From NCBI GenBank assembly GCA_023399675.1, contig JAEWOM010000103.1, positions 1 to 10,988 of the forward strand: a stretch of DNA of 10,988 bases, in the 5' to 3' direction. The position numbers and the translations under genes are program-made. The DNA is from Bacteroidota bacterium (GTDB lineage: Bacteria > Bacteroidota > Bacteroidia > Flavobacteriales > Weeksellaceae). Below the pieces are notes generated by a model. It was given only the letters and a program-made list of their open reading frames with translations. It was not told where the DNA came from and searched no databases. Below are positions 1 through 7,243 of the stretch, in pieces (position 1 is the stretch's first letter; the number at the start of each line of letters is the position of its first letter).

Positions 1-250
1 GTTTTACGCCCTGCGCCAGAAGTTTTTCCGTCTTGAATTTATTCTTGATGAGCAGCAGACTGTCCAGTTTTTTGGTAGAATAATAATCATCCTTAATTTT
101 TATTGCCTGGTCTCCTTTTGACTTCAAATTCACAAAAAACCTCTTCTGCATTTCCTCATAATCAGTCAGAGTGAAGGGGGAACTGACAGAATTCTGGCTC
201 GTTCCGCTGGTGAATGTGAACAGAAAAATAAGGTAATACAGCAGTTTCAT
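1..250 (-). CDS. Exported protein of unknown function, N-terminal part only
   Basis: Reading the minus strand from the ATG at 250 gives 83 open codons that run off the left edge. The first residues, MKLLYYLIFLFTFTSGTSQ, look like a signal peptide: one lysine, a hydrophobic stretch, then small polar residues suitable for signal peptidase I cleavage near residues 16-19. The mature part visible is charged and lysine-rich (for example KLDSLLLIKNKFKTEKLL near residues 61-78) and probably helical. I do not recognise the family. Secreted flavobacterial proteins with helical repeats and TPR-type sensor proteins can begin this way, but that is only a guess. It is transcribed divergently from rocD across a 60-base gap. 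A weak promoter-like pair, TTTG at 282-279 and TAAAATTA at 259-252 with 19 bases between, lies upstream on this strand. Confidence 0.7.
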   Translation of the reverse strand, partial: MKLLYYLIFLFTFTSGTSQNSVSSPFTLTDYEEMQKRFFVNLKSKGDQAIKIKDDYYSTKKLDSLLLIKNKFKTEKLLAQGVK

Positions 251-281
251 TTAATTTTATCCGGTCTTAAAGTTAGTCAAA

Positions 282-307
282 TTTGCTTAATTTTGTAAAA
301 AAGCAAA
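282..307. repeat. Inverted repeat across the rocD -7 box
   Basis: TTTGCTT at 282-288 is mirrored exactly by AAGCAAA at 301-307. Inside it, TTTT at 291-294 can also pair with AAAA at 297-300, leaving only AA bulged on the left arm. The repeat encloses most of the predicted rocD -7 box and ends four bases before the rocD start codon. It could be an operator or a hairpin at the 5' end of the message, but AT-rich DNA produces such repeats by chance fairly often. Confidence 0.35.
288..295 (+). promoter_or_regulatory. Predicted -7 promoter box of rocD
   Basis: TAATTTTG matches the Bacteroidota sigma-A -7 consensus TAnnTTTG at every fixed position and ends 15 bases before the rocD ATG. No good TTG-type -33 element is visible at the expected distance. 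Transcription would start a few bases downstream, giving a leader of roughly 10 nucleotides that would also serve the coupled glycosyltransferase gene. Confidence 0.5.
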
Positions 308-310
308 AAT

Positions 311-1561
311 ATGTCCACAGAAGAACAGACTAAGAACTCCCAATATTTTATCGATCTCGAAAATGAACACGGCGCTCACAACTACCATCCGCTTCCGGTA
401 GTTTTGGAACGTGGAGAAGGTGTTTTCGTCTGGGATGTGGAAGGTAAGAAATATTACGATTTCCTTTCGGCTTATTCAGCTGTTAATCAGGGACATTCGC
501 ATCCGAAAATTGTGGAGGCATTGGTGGAACAGGCGAAGAAACTGGCACTGACTTCCCGCGCATTTTACAATGCGAATCTGGGTGAATACGAAAAGAGAAT
601 TACCAAGCTTTTTGGTTTTGATAAGGTTTTGCCAATGAATTCCGGAGCAGAAGCGGTGGAAACGGCAATCAAACTTGCGAGAAAATGGGCTTACGAAGTA
701 AAAGGCGTTCACGGAAACGATGCCAAAATCATCGTTTGTGAAAATAACTTTCACGGGAGAACCACCACCATCGTTTCTTTCTCCAACGATCCGGATGCAC
801 ATAACAATTATGGACCTTTCACTCCGGGATTCATCAAAATTCCATACAACGACCTGAAAGAGCTCGAAGAAGTACTATCCCGCGATGCTGCTAATATTGC
901 CGCCTTCCTGGTGGAGCCGATTCAGGGAGAAGCGGGCGTTTTCGTTCCGGACGAAGGTTTCCTGAAAAAGGCATCCGAACTGTGTAAAAAACATAACGTG
1001 CTCTTTATCGCCGATGAAGTTCAGACCGGAATTGCAAGAACAGGAAAACTCATAGCCTGTCATCATGAAGATGTTCAACCGGATATTTTGGTACTGGGTA
1101 AAGCACTTTCAGGCGGAATGTACCCGGTTTCTGCGGTGCTTGCCAACAATGAAATCATGAATGTGATTCATCCCGGACAGCACGGCTCTACATTTGGCGG
1201 AAATCCTTTGGCCTGCGCCGTTGCAATGGCTGCCTTGGATGTAGTGGAAGAAGAAAAACTTTCTGAAAGAGCTGAAGAACTCGGAAATCTTTTCCGTTCA
1301 GAAATTCAGAAAATCATCGAAAAAACAGACCTGGTACATACGGTTCGTGGAAAAGGTCTGCTCAACGCGATCATCATCAATGATTCTCAGCACTCTCCTA
1401 CTGCCTGGAATCTTTGCGTAGAACTTTCCAAACACGGATTGCTCGCCAAACCAACCCATGGAAACATCATCAGACTTGCTCCGCCTTTAGTGATTACTGA
1501 AGAGCAACTGATGGACTGCATCGCAATTCTGGAAAAAACGATCCTGGAATTTAAGAAGTAA
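311..1561 (+). CDS. rocD: Ornithine aminotransferase
   Basis: This is a pyridoxal-phosphate enzyme of fold type I, class III, which transfers the delta-amino group of L-ornithine to 2-oxoglutarate, yielding glutamate semialdehyde and glutamate. It links arginine breakdown to proline and glutamate in the cytosol. The 416 residues are full length. Visible motifs are the N-terminal block with Tyr55 in [10 protein letters not shown], matching the ornithine-contacting Tyr of human OAT; the cofactor-binding [10 protein letters not shown] (110-119); QGEAGV with Glu207, the gating glutamate; ADEVQ with Asp235; LGKALSGG with Lys264, the Schiff-base lysine; and the late LLAKPTHG and RLAPPLVI blocks. 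Tyr55 and the overall pattern favour OAT over acetylornithine or GABA aminotransferase. The ATG at 311 follows a -7 box at a natural distance. Its TAA stop shares its last base with the ATG of the next gene, so the two are probably co-transcribed and translationally coupled, which is an unexpected partner for an amino-acid catabolic enzyme. Confidence 0.96.
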   Translation: MSTEEQTKNSQYFIDLENEHGAHNYHPLPVVLERGEGVFVWDVEGKKYYDFLSAYSAVNQGHSHPKIVEALVEQAKKLALTSRAFYNANLGEYEKRITKLFGFDKVLPMNSGAEAVETAIKLARKWAYEVKGVHGNDAKIIVCENNFHGRTTTIVSFSNDPDAHNNYGPFTPGFIKIPYNDLKELEEVLSRDAANIAAFLVEPIQGEAGVFVPDEGFLKKASELCKKHNVLFIADEVQTGIARTGKLIACHHEDVQPDILVLGKALSGGMYPVSAVLANNEIMNVIHPGQHGSTFGGNPLACAVAMAALDVVEEEKLSERAEELGNLFRSEIQKIIEKTDLVHTVRGKGLLNAIIINDSQHSPTAWNLCVELSKHGLLAKPTHGNIIRLAPPLVITEEQLMDCIAILEKTILEFKK

Positions 1562-2310
1562 TGAAACTCTCAGCGGCAGTAATTACATACAACGAAGAAC
1601 TGAATATTGGCCGATTTCTGGAAAATATTTCGGATCTGGCTGATGAAATTATCGTCGTTGATTCGTTTTCAACAGATCGCACGCGTGAAATTGCACTCCA
1701 GTTCCCGAAAGTCCGTTTTGTTGAGAACCGCTTTGAAGGGTTTGGCAAACAGAAAAATTTTGCACTCGAACAATGTTCCGGTGACTGGATCCTGTTTCTT
1801 GATGCCGACGAAATCCCCGATGAAACCGCAAAAAATGCGATCAGAAAAGTTTTAAGGGACGGTGCAGCAGCCGATGTTTTTCTGATGGCTTTCAACAATA
1901 TATTTCTGGGGAAAAATGTACGCTTCGGTGGCTGGGGCAATGTGTACCGCGAGAGATTTTTCAGAAAAAAGGCAGGACAGTTCGATGATGCCTATGTGCA
2001 TGAAAAATTTTTAACTGACCAAAAAAAAGAAATTTTACCGGGAAGGATCAATCACTTTACTTACCGCGACATTAACCATCATATCGAAAAGTCCAATAAG
2101 TATACAACGATGATGGCCCAAAAAATGAACAGAGCCGGAAAGAAATCGTCCGTAGGCAAAATTATTTTCAGTCCGCTCTTCCAGTTTCTTAAACTGTATT
2201 TTTTTAAAATGGGCTTTCGAGATGGTTTGGTTGGATTCTATGCCGCGATAACCGCTTCTTTTTACACTTTTCTGAAATACATCAAGCTGCACGAGCTTCA
2301 GAACAGCTAA
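1561..2310 (+). CDS. Family 2 glycosyltransferase, WaaE/KdtX-like
   Basis: A 249-residue GT-A fold glycosyltransferase of the family 2 subgroup that includes the lipopolysaccharide-core beta-1,4-glucosyltransferase WaaE/KdtX. It should transfer a sugar from a nucleotide donor to a growing surface glycan at the inner face of the cytoplasmic membrane. The N-terminus carries the nucleotide-binding strand AAVITYNEELNI (5-16) and VVDSFSTD (32-39); the metal-binding DAD is at 81-83 in FLDADE, and FGGWG (122-126) is typical of this subgroup. The C-terminal part is basic and aromatic (about 195-245), suited to membrane association. The family usually has about 250-260 residues, so it is complete. It starts at base 1561 inside the rocD stop codon (TAATG), with no room for a separate promoter. 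It faces the minus-strand glycosyltransferase across 13 bases. The exact donor and acceptor cannot be told from sequence. Confidence 0.9.
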   Translation: MKLSAAVITYNEELNIGRFLENISDLADEIIVVDSFSTDRTREIALQFPKVRFVENRFEGFGKQKNFALEQCSGDWILFLDADEIPDETAKNAIRKVLRDGAAADVFLMAFNNIFLGKNVRFGGWGNVYRERFFRKKAGQFDDAYVHEKFLTDQKKEILPGRINHFTYRDINHHIEKSNKYTTMMAQKMNRAGKKSSVGKIIFSPLFQFLKLYFFKMGFRDGLVGFYAAITASFYTFLKYIKLHELQNS

Positions 2311-2319
2311 TATTTTTTT
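2285..2319 (+). terminator. Weak possible intrinsic terminator after the first glycosyltransferase
   Basis: AGCTG at 2285-2289 can pair with CAGCT at 2304-2308, and seven T residues follow at 2313-2319 after AATA. The stem is only five base pairs with a 14-base loop, and an alternative stem AAGCT/AGCTT (2284-2288 and 2294-2298) competes. The position, at the end of the rocD transcript and facing a convergent gene, makes a terminator sensible, but the hairpin is weak. Confidence 0.25.
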
Positions 2320-2323
2320 AAAA

Positions 2324-3394
2324 CTAAGAAAGTAGTTTAAGGTAAAGTTCGGCATACTGTTTTGCCATTTTTTCGGCTCCGAAATGCATTGCGTGCTCAT
2401 GTAACTTGTGCTGATTCGTTGCTTTCTGATTATTGAACTTTTCCATTCCGTCTCTGTACACCTGCAGCATCGATTCGGCCTCGAAATTTTGAAAATAGAA
2501 CGCAGCGTCACCTCCGATCTCCGGCAGGGAAGTGTGGGTACTGAGAAAAACCGGCTTACCGAAATACATCGCTTCAATTGGCGGAATTCCGAAGCCTTCA
2601 GCAAGTGACGGATGAACATAACTCTCGCTGTTTTGAAGCAGAAAATTCTTTTCATTTTCATTCACATCTTTCAGGATGTGCACGCGGTCTTCCAACTCAA
2701 GCGCTGTTACTTTCGCAGAAAATTCACGCTCATAATCACTTTTTGCATCCCCTGAAACGAGCACCAAATGCAAATCGGTTTTCGCCAGAAAGTCAAGCAG
2801 CACTTTTTGGTTTTTTTTGGGAAACAATACGCCGATATTGAGAATAAAAGAATTCTTCGTCAGGTAACTGAACCTTTCTGAAACGGCAGAAGATCTTTCA
2901 GGAAACAACAGCCCGTTGTGGATAACCGTAATTTCAACATCATTCTTAAGCTTAAATCGGTCGATATTTTTGATAAAATCTGTTTTGGCAAATTCCGAAA
3001 TACAGATGATTGCATCAGCGTTACCTATATTTTTCTGAACCAGTGCGAGCCTTTTTGTAATTTTCTCGTCAGAAAGGTTTTCATGGAGGAAATTCAGATC
3101 ATGCAGGGTTACTGCCTTTTTTTGATTTGAAGAAACCTGATGAAAATATTCGGAAAGCTGGTGCGTTACGTGAACCAGTTGAAAACTTTTCGTTGAAGGC
3201 GGAAGCATTTTGTGCCACGGCTTCCAGCCAATAATCCGGTTTTTTTCTGCCTTGATTTCCTGCGGCGGACCGTAAAAAGTAACATCCAGTTCTTCACAGC
3301 GGGAAAGTCCGTGAACCAAAGATCTGCACACCGTTGCCAGTCCCGATTTCGGATATCGCAGGCGTTCACATTCAATCAGAATTCCGGGTTTCAT
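2324..3394 (-). CDS. Family 4 glycosyltransferase
   Basis: A 356-residue GT-B retaining glycosyltransferase of the GT4 type, on the strand opposite to the rest of the glycan genes. The N-terminal acceptor domain shows PKSGLATVCRSLVHGL (15-30), the usual helix that follows the first strand, and later TLHDLNFL (96-103), CISEFAKTDF (131-140) and VIHNGL (157-162), all standard landmarks before the domain linker. The C-terminal donor domain begins near NIGVLFPKKNQ (186-196) and carries the EX7E motif as Glu266 and Glu274 in EGFGIPPIEA, which binds the nucleotide sugar. NIGVLFPKKN resembles the mannosyl- or rhamnosyltransferase-like members, but the donor is not determinable. The ATG at 3394 lies 11 bases after a minus-strand -7 box. 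Its TAG stop is 13 bases from the end of the convergent GT2 gene. Probably monocistronic, so it can be regulated separately from its neighbours. Confidence 0.93.
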   Translation of the reverse strand: MKPGILIECERLRYPKSGLATVCRSLVHGLSRCEELDVTFYGPPQEIKAEKNRIIGWKPWHKMLPPSTKSFQLVHVTHQLSEYFHQVSSNQKKAVTLHDLNFLHENLSDEKITKRLALVQKNIGNADAIICISEFAKTDFIKNIDRFKLKNDVEITVIHNGLLFPERSSAVSERFSYLTKNSFILNIGVLFPKKNQKVLLDFLAKTDLHLVLVSGDAKSDYEREFSAKVTALELEDRVHILKDVNENEKNFLLQNSESYVHPSLAEGFGIPPIEAMYFGKPVFLSTHTSLPEIGGDAAFYFQNFEAESMLQVYRDGMEKFNNQKATNQHKLHEHAMHFGAEKMAKQYAELYLKLLS

Positions 3395-3405
3395 TCTTTT
3401 TTCTT

Positions 3406-3413
3406 CAAAAATA
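3406..3413 (-). promoter_or_regulatory. Predicted -7 box of the minus-strand GT4 gene
   Basis: Read on the minus strand, bases 3413 to 3406 are TATTTTTG, an exact fit to TAnnTTTG. It ends 11 bases upstream of the GT4 ATG at 3394, predicting a leader of only about five nucleotides. No well-spaced -33 TTG is visible; the nearest TTG on this strand is only 12 bases upstream of the box. Confidence 0.45.
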
Positions 3414-3480
3414 CGATAAAGCAGACAAGTGTTGCCCCTTAGAAACTGCCGTTTGCGCGAAATGTTCTACTTTTACGGTT

Positions 3481-4425
3481 ATGAAAATCTGCGTCATCAG
3501 TTATGATTTCTGGAATTACGACAGAAAAATTGTGGATGCTTTGCTTCGCAAAGGAATCGAAGCCACCCATATCAGAATGACGGCGTACCGCTATCCGAAT
3601 TTCGCGGCGCGCGCAAAAAATGCGTTTTCGAAAGCATTGCTCGGAAAGAATTTGAAAAAAATTCACCGCCAGGAAATGATCATGTCCGAACTGCAAAGAA
3701 TCGGGAAGCAGGATCAGATTCTGGTCATCAGTCCGGAAACCATCGATCCGGAATACCACGAAAAAATAAAAAGATTTACGAACCGTTACATTGCATATCT
3801 GTATGATTCTTTGGCGAGAAATCCGGCAGAATCCGTACTGCATTATTTCGATCAGGTGTACACTTTTGATCATGACGATGCGGCAGAATACGGTTTCACG
3901 GAACTGTACAACTACAATTATATAACGGAAAATAAAGATTATCCTGTTTCCACAGATTTGATTTACATCGGAAGTTTTGATGACCGAATAGCGCACCTGG
4001 AAATTCTGGCGCAGGAAATGGAAAATCGAAAACTAACCTGCCGTTTCATTATTGTAAAAGGAAAATCTCTGCAAAATTCTTCCTATCCGGCCGGTTTTGA
4101 GGTAAAAAGTGATAAAATCCAACTCGAAAAACTTCCGGAATATTACGGAAGTGCAAAAGTAATAGTGGATTTGGTGAGACCGGGACAGAACGGCCTGAGT
4201 TTTCGTTTTTTTGAGGCGATGGCATTACGAAAGAAAATGATTACGAACAACCCTGCGGTAAAGTCTTACGATTTTTTCAATCCTGAGAATATTTTTGTGA
4301 TGGAAGACAATGCTGCTGATATTCCGCAAGATTTTTTCGAAAAACCTTATCAGGAACTCCCGGAAGATCTCTACCGCAAATATACCGTCGCCAGTTGGGT
4401 TGAAAAAGTTTTCAGTTTGTCATGA
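3481..4425 (+). CDS. CgeB-like glycosyltransferase
   Basis: A 314-residue protein that resembles the CgeB/glycosyltransferase family 1-like proteins found in capsule and lipopolysaccharide loci. The N-terminus MKICVISYDFWNYD is a short Rossmann strand. The middle has YLYDSLARNP (106-115) and YTFDHDDAAEYG (127-138), recalling the pattern in which a driver region reports a position by colour of residues DxxDA before the C-terminal domain. YIGSFDDR (162-169) opens the donor half, and GLSFRFFEAMALRKKMITNN (238-257) is the conserved donor-binding block of this group, with Glu245 in the place of the GT-B glutamate. I start at the ATG at 3481: an in-frame ATG exists at 3334, but it would overlap the divergent GT4 gene by 61 bases and add residues that do not resemble the family. 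It is the first gene of the operon and its last four bases, ATGA, overlap the next gene. Sugar specificity is unknown. Confidence 0.82.
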   Translation: MKICVISYDFWNYDRKIVDALLRKGIEATHIRMTAYRYPNFAARAKNAFSKALLGKNLKKIHRQEMIMSELQRIGKQDQILVISPETIDPEYHEKIKRFTNRYIAYLYDSLARNPAESVLHYFDQVYTFDHDDAAEYGFTELYNYNYITENKDYPVSTDLIYIGSFDDRIAHLEILAQEMENRKLTCRFIIVKGKSLQNSSYPAGFEVKSDKIQLEKLPEYYGSAKVIVDLVRPGQNGLSFRFFEAMALRKKMITNNPAVKSYDFFNPENIFVMEDNAADIPQDFFEKPYQELPEDLYRKYTVASWVEKVFSLS

Positions 4426-5621
4426 GTAAAATCAAAACTGTTCTGATATTCACCAAAGAATACCATCATCCCAAAATTTCGGCATCGGGAGGAACGGGTG
4501 TTTTTTATAAAAATCTTGCTCAGAAACTGCGCGACCGCGGCATTCAGGTTTTGGTATTCGGCAGTGCAAAAAAAGTTGTATCCTTTCAGGAAGACGGTAT
4601 CGGGTTTAAGTTTGTGAAGGATTATTTCCGAATGAACCCCAGCCGTGAAATGATGCGCTCCATTACCGGCAAACATGAGGCTTTAAAAAATCAGCATCTG
4701 AAATTCTACGTTCAGGAGAATAAATACTTGGCGGAAGAACTTCAAAAATACATCAACTCGCTCAGCAGCAAACCCGACATCATTGAAACACATGACTGGG
4801 AAGGCGTTTCGCTTTTTCTGGGAGACATTGGTATTCCGTACTGTGTGCGTTTTCACGGATCGTGGAATATCCTCGAAACCGTTTTCGGATATCAGAAAAT
4901 TTCGGAAGGCAAAAAGTATGTTGAAAGAAAGGCATTGACCGGCAACCAAAACAGTATTTTCATTTCGCGCTGGTCCGAACAGATTAACAGCAATTTTTAC
5001 GAATTAACTTCCGGAACGCTGATATACAATGGAATTGACACCGATTTTTGGCAGAAAGAACCCGACTCAAACGCCGAACCCTACTCCATTTATTACCTGG
5101 GAGAAGTAAAGAAGGAAAAAGGTTCGGAAACTGCTGCAGAAGCGTTCAGGCTTCTTTCAACCGAGTTCCCGAAGGCAAAACTGTTTTTTATTGGTAAAGC
5201 AACGGAAGAAAATAAAAAAACGGTGCTGGAGATTGCGGGAAATCAAGCATCGCCCAAAATTTCCTTCCTCGGAAACCTACCTCCCGAATCAATCCGAATG
5301 CATGTTCAGAAGGCTGCGGTAATGTATTTTCCGTCTCACGGCGAAAATTTTAGTTTATCTTTGTTAGAATGCCTGTCGCTGCAGCGTGCGGTAATTGCAT
5401 CAGCTATTCCATCTTTTCAGGAGATTATCGTGGACGGCCATAACGGTATGATTGCCAACGGAGCAAAGGAATTTGCGGAAAAAACACGCCTGCTCTTCCA
5501 AAATCCTGAACTTGGAAAGAATTTGGGTGATTTTGGCCGAAAATTGGTGGTAGATCGGTTTTCCAGCAGTGAAATGATCAGTAATACAATACGAGAATAT
5601 GAAAGAATCACAGCAAAATAA
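4422..5621 (+). CDS. Family 4 glycosyltransferase
   Basis: A complete 399-residue GT-B glycosyltransferase of family GT4. The glycine-rich acceptor-domain loop is SGGTGVFYKNLA (22-33); THDWEGVSLFL (123-133) and RFHGSWNI (143-150) are the usual acceptor-side landmarks; ISRW (181-184) and LIYNGIDTDFW (200-210) precede the linker. The donor domain starts at YYLGEVKKEKG (224-234) and has FIGKA (256-260), FLGNLP (282-287) and the EX7E pair Glu308 and Glu316 in GENFSLSLLE. NGIDTDF in front of the donor domain is typical of GT4 enzymes of the WaaG/PimB type. It should add a sugar, with retention of configuration, to a lipid- or protein-linked glycan on the cytoplasmic face of the inner membrane. It overlaps the preceding gene by four bases and the following one by 23, which indicates strict co-transcription. 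Confidence 0.94.
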   Translation: MSKIKTVLIFTKEYHHPKISASGGTGVFYKNLAQKLRDRGIQVLVFGSAKKVVSFQEDGIGFKFVKDYFRMNPSREMMRSITGKHEALKNQHLKFYVQENKYLAEELQKYINSLSSKPDIIETHDWEGVSLFLGDIGIPYCVRFHGSWNILETVFGYQKISEGKKYVERKALTGNQNSIFISRWSEQINSNFYELTSGTLIYNGIDTDFWQKEPDSNAEPYSIYYLGEVKKEKGSETAAEAFRLLSTEFPKAKLFFIGKATEENKKTVLEIAGNQASPKISFLGNLPPESIRMHVQKAAVMYFPSHGENFSLSLLECLSLQRAVIASAIPSFQEIIVDGHNGMIANGAKEFAEKTRLLFQNPELGKNLGDFGRKLVVDRFSSSEMISNTIREYERITAK

Positions 5622-6027
5622 AGATTTCAGCAGACCTTTTATCATTGAATTCCCTAAGGTTGGTCAGCCTACTTTGGGCTATATTTCTATTGCAGAAGGC
5701 GACGATTTGCCATTTGTGCCCAAAAGAATTTACTGGACTTACTATACACCGGAAGAAGTGGAACGCGGCGGACATTCGCATTATGACCTGCAGCAGATTC
5801 TCGTGGCAGTTGCCGGAAGAATTGAAGTAACCACAGAACTGTTGGATGGCACGAAGGAGTCGTTTGTACTGGAAAAACCGAATATGGGTCTTTTTGTTCC
5901 GAAAAATTGCTGGCGAACGATGAAATACTCGCACAACGCTGTACAAATGTGCATCGCCAGTATCGAATATGATGAAAAAGACTATATCCGCGACTACAAA
6001 AAGTTTCTGGAAGCTCAGAAAGGATGA
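5599..6027 (+). CDS. FdtA/WxcM-like sugar-nucleotide 3,4-ketoisomerase
   Basis: A single-domain cupin of 142 residues resembling FdtA, QdtA and the C-terminal half of WxcM. These convert dTDP-4-keto-6-deoxyglucose to its 3-keto isomer, the step before amination to 3-amino-3,6-dideoxy sugars such as Fuc3NAc or Qui3NAc. The cupin motif RGGHSH places the conserved catalytic histidines at 59 and 61; QQILVAVAGRIEV (65-77) is the strand pair that follows; GLFVPKNCWRTM (97-108) is the second cupin block; and YDEKDYIRDYKKF (124-136) is the family's very characteristic C-terminus. The length matches the family (about 130-150). The residue after HSH is Tyr where many members have Lys or Arg. The ATG at 5599 gives a 23-base overlap with the upstream GT4 gene; the next in-frame Met is at residue 96, so no better ATG exists. 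No dTDP-glucose synthase, dehydratase or partner aminotransferase is in the window, so the exact substrate is uncertain. Confidence 0.82.
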   Translation: MKESQQNKDFSRPFIIEFPKVGQPTLGYISIAEGDDLPFVPKRIYWTYYTPEEVERGGHSHYDLQQILVAVAGRIEVTTELLDGTKESFVLEKPNMGLFVPKNCWRTMKYSHNAVQMCIASIEYDEKDYIRDYKKFLEAQKG

Positions 6028-7238
6028 AACCGATAGACGAAATTCAGCAGGGTCTGGAAGCTCAGCGCAAACTGTACCGGATAAAATCTTTTCTGCGAAG
6101 GGGAAAACGAAGAATCGCAGATTTTCTTCCTATGCAGTATTTGCAGCAAAAGCCCGATGTTGAGTATTCGGTCATCAGAAAATCCGAAACAGTGCAAACC
6201 TATCTTCCTAAACTTTTCGGAACGGAACAGCAAAGCAGATCACTGCAACTTGCAGAAGTAGGACTGTATGGCTGCCCGAATTACCGCATGTCAATGGACA
6301 GCACGGTAATCATAAGTCCCGATCTCGAAACGGTATATTTTGAAGAAATTGAACCTTTCAATACAGAATTCAATATTTTATATAATACAGACACGCTGTT
6401 CTTTCATTCGCATAAACTCGTAAAGTTCAGAAACTGGCCATATAAGCGCCTTCGCGAAAATACCTTATTCCTCGGCGGTACTTTCACTTTTAATTATTTT
6501 CATTTTTTTCTGGAAATTCTATCCAAAACGGAATATCTGAACACCATAAAAAACAGTGAGAACCTAAAAATTGCGGTTTCTATGCGCGTGGAAAAAAACG
6601 AAAACCTGAAAACGCTGCTTTCTTTTTTCGTGCCGATGGAAAAAGTAATTTTTCTGGAACCCAACAGAATTTATCAGTGTGAAAAACTCTGGCATATCAC
6701 TTACCCGAATTCGGTGGTACCCAACATCATCGAGGGAGAACTCTACCAGGCTGAATTCATCAAATACGCACCTTCTTCAATTGAATTTCTACGAAAAACC
6801 TGCCGCGAAAAATTCGATCGCAGCAAGGTAAACTGTTCACCTGTAGCGCGCCTTTTTTTCGGGAGAAAATCGGTTTTCAGACAATATAATGAAGACGAAA
6901 CTTTTGAAATTGCAAAAAAATACGGATTCGAAAAAGTGTATCTTGAAGATTTCAATATCCATGAGCAGATGTTTCTGATCGCTAATGCAGAATACATCCT
7001 TGGACCAAGCGGTGCAGCCTGGACGAATATGCTTTTCTGTACCGAAGGCAAAACCAAAGGACTTTTATGGCTGCAGGAAGTATGGACGGAGTTTTCTGCA
7101 TTTTCAACGCTTGCCGTGTTGTGCGGCGTCGACCTTTACCAATACCAGTTTGAAACACCGGACAACACCTTTCATGGTGAGTATAAACTCCCACTGGAGG
7201 AGTTTGAGAGGCAACTGCAAAAATTAATGGAAATCTAA
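6024..7238 (+). CDS. Family 61 glycosyltransferase (DUF563)
   Basis: A 404-residue protein whose C-terminal half matches GT61, the inverting family that includes plant xylosyl- and arabinosyltransferases and many bacterial surface-glycan enzymes. The diagnostic blocks are NYFHFFLEILSK (157-168), corresponding to the family's NYxHWxxD/E motif; ARLFFGRKS (275-283), equivalent to the usual xxxYISRxxA region; and FNIHEQMFLIANAEYILGPS (310-329) leading into GAAWTNMLFC (330-339), the form of the HGAGLTN motif seen in many bacteria with Ser in place of His. The first 75 residues are basic and variable (KSFLRRGKRR at 21-30) and may bind membrane. GT61 proteins are usually 350-450 residues, so this is full length. 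Its ATG overlaps the preceding stop as ATGA, with AAAGG just before it, one of the few Shine-Dalgarno-like sequences here. The acceptor is unknown; immediate linkage to the ketoisomerase suggests they may act on the same unusual sugar. Confidence 0.88.
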   Translation: MKPIDEIQQGLEAQRKLYRIKSFLRRGKRRIADFLPMQYLQQKPDVEYSVIRKSETVQTYLPKLFGTEQQSRSLQLAEVGLYGCPNYRMSMDSTVIISPDLETVYFEEIEPFNTEFNILYNTDTLFFHSHKLVKFRNWPYKRLRENTLFLGGTFTFNYFHFFLEILSKTEYLNTIKNSENLKIAVSMRVEKNENLKTLLSFFVPMEKVIFLEPNRIYQCEKLWHITYPNSVVPNIIEGELYQAEFIKYAPSSIEFLRKTCREKFDRSKVNCSPVARLFFGRKSVFRQYNEDETFEIAKKYGFEKVYLEDFNIHEQMFLIANAEYILGPSGAAWTNMLFCTEGKTKGLLWLQEVWTEFSAFSTLAVLCGVDLYQYQFETPDNTFHGEYKLPLEEFERQLQKLMEI

Positions 7239-7243
7239 GAACG

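Noticed and set aside
2324..2339. A small inverted repeat AAACTA/TAGTTT at the end of the minus-strand GT4 gene as a terminator
   Set aside because: The T-run lies on the wrong side for the plus strand, and the minus strand continues with A residues, so it does not fit an intrinsic terminator in either direction.
2021..2818. Homopolymer runs of eight A/T in two glycosyltransferase genes (A8 at 2021-2028, T8 at 2811-2818) as phase-variation switches
   Set aside because: Runs of this length are common in AT-rich genomes and encode ordinary Lys codons in frame; phase-variable tracts are usually longer and GC-type or longer A/T runs.
3334..3480. An upstream in-frame ATG extending the CgeB-like glycosyltransferase by 49 residues
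   Set aside because: The extension overlaps the divergent GT4 gene by 61 bases and does not look like an N-terminal domain; the ATG at 3481 opens a normal Rossmann strand.
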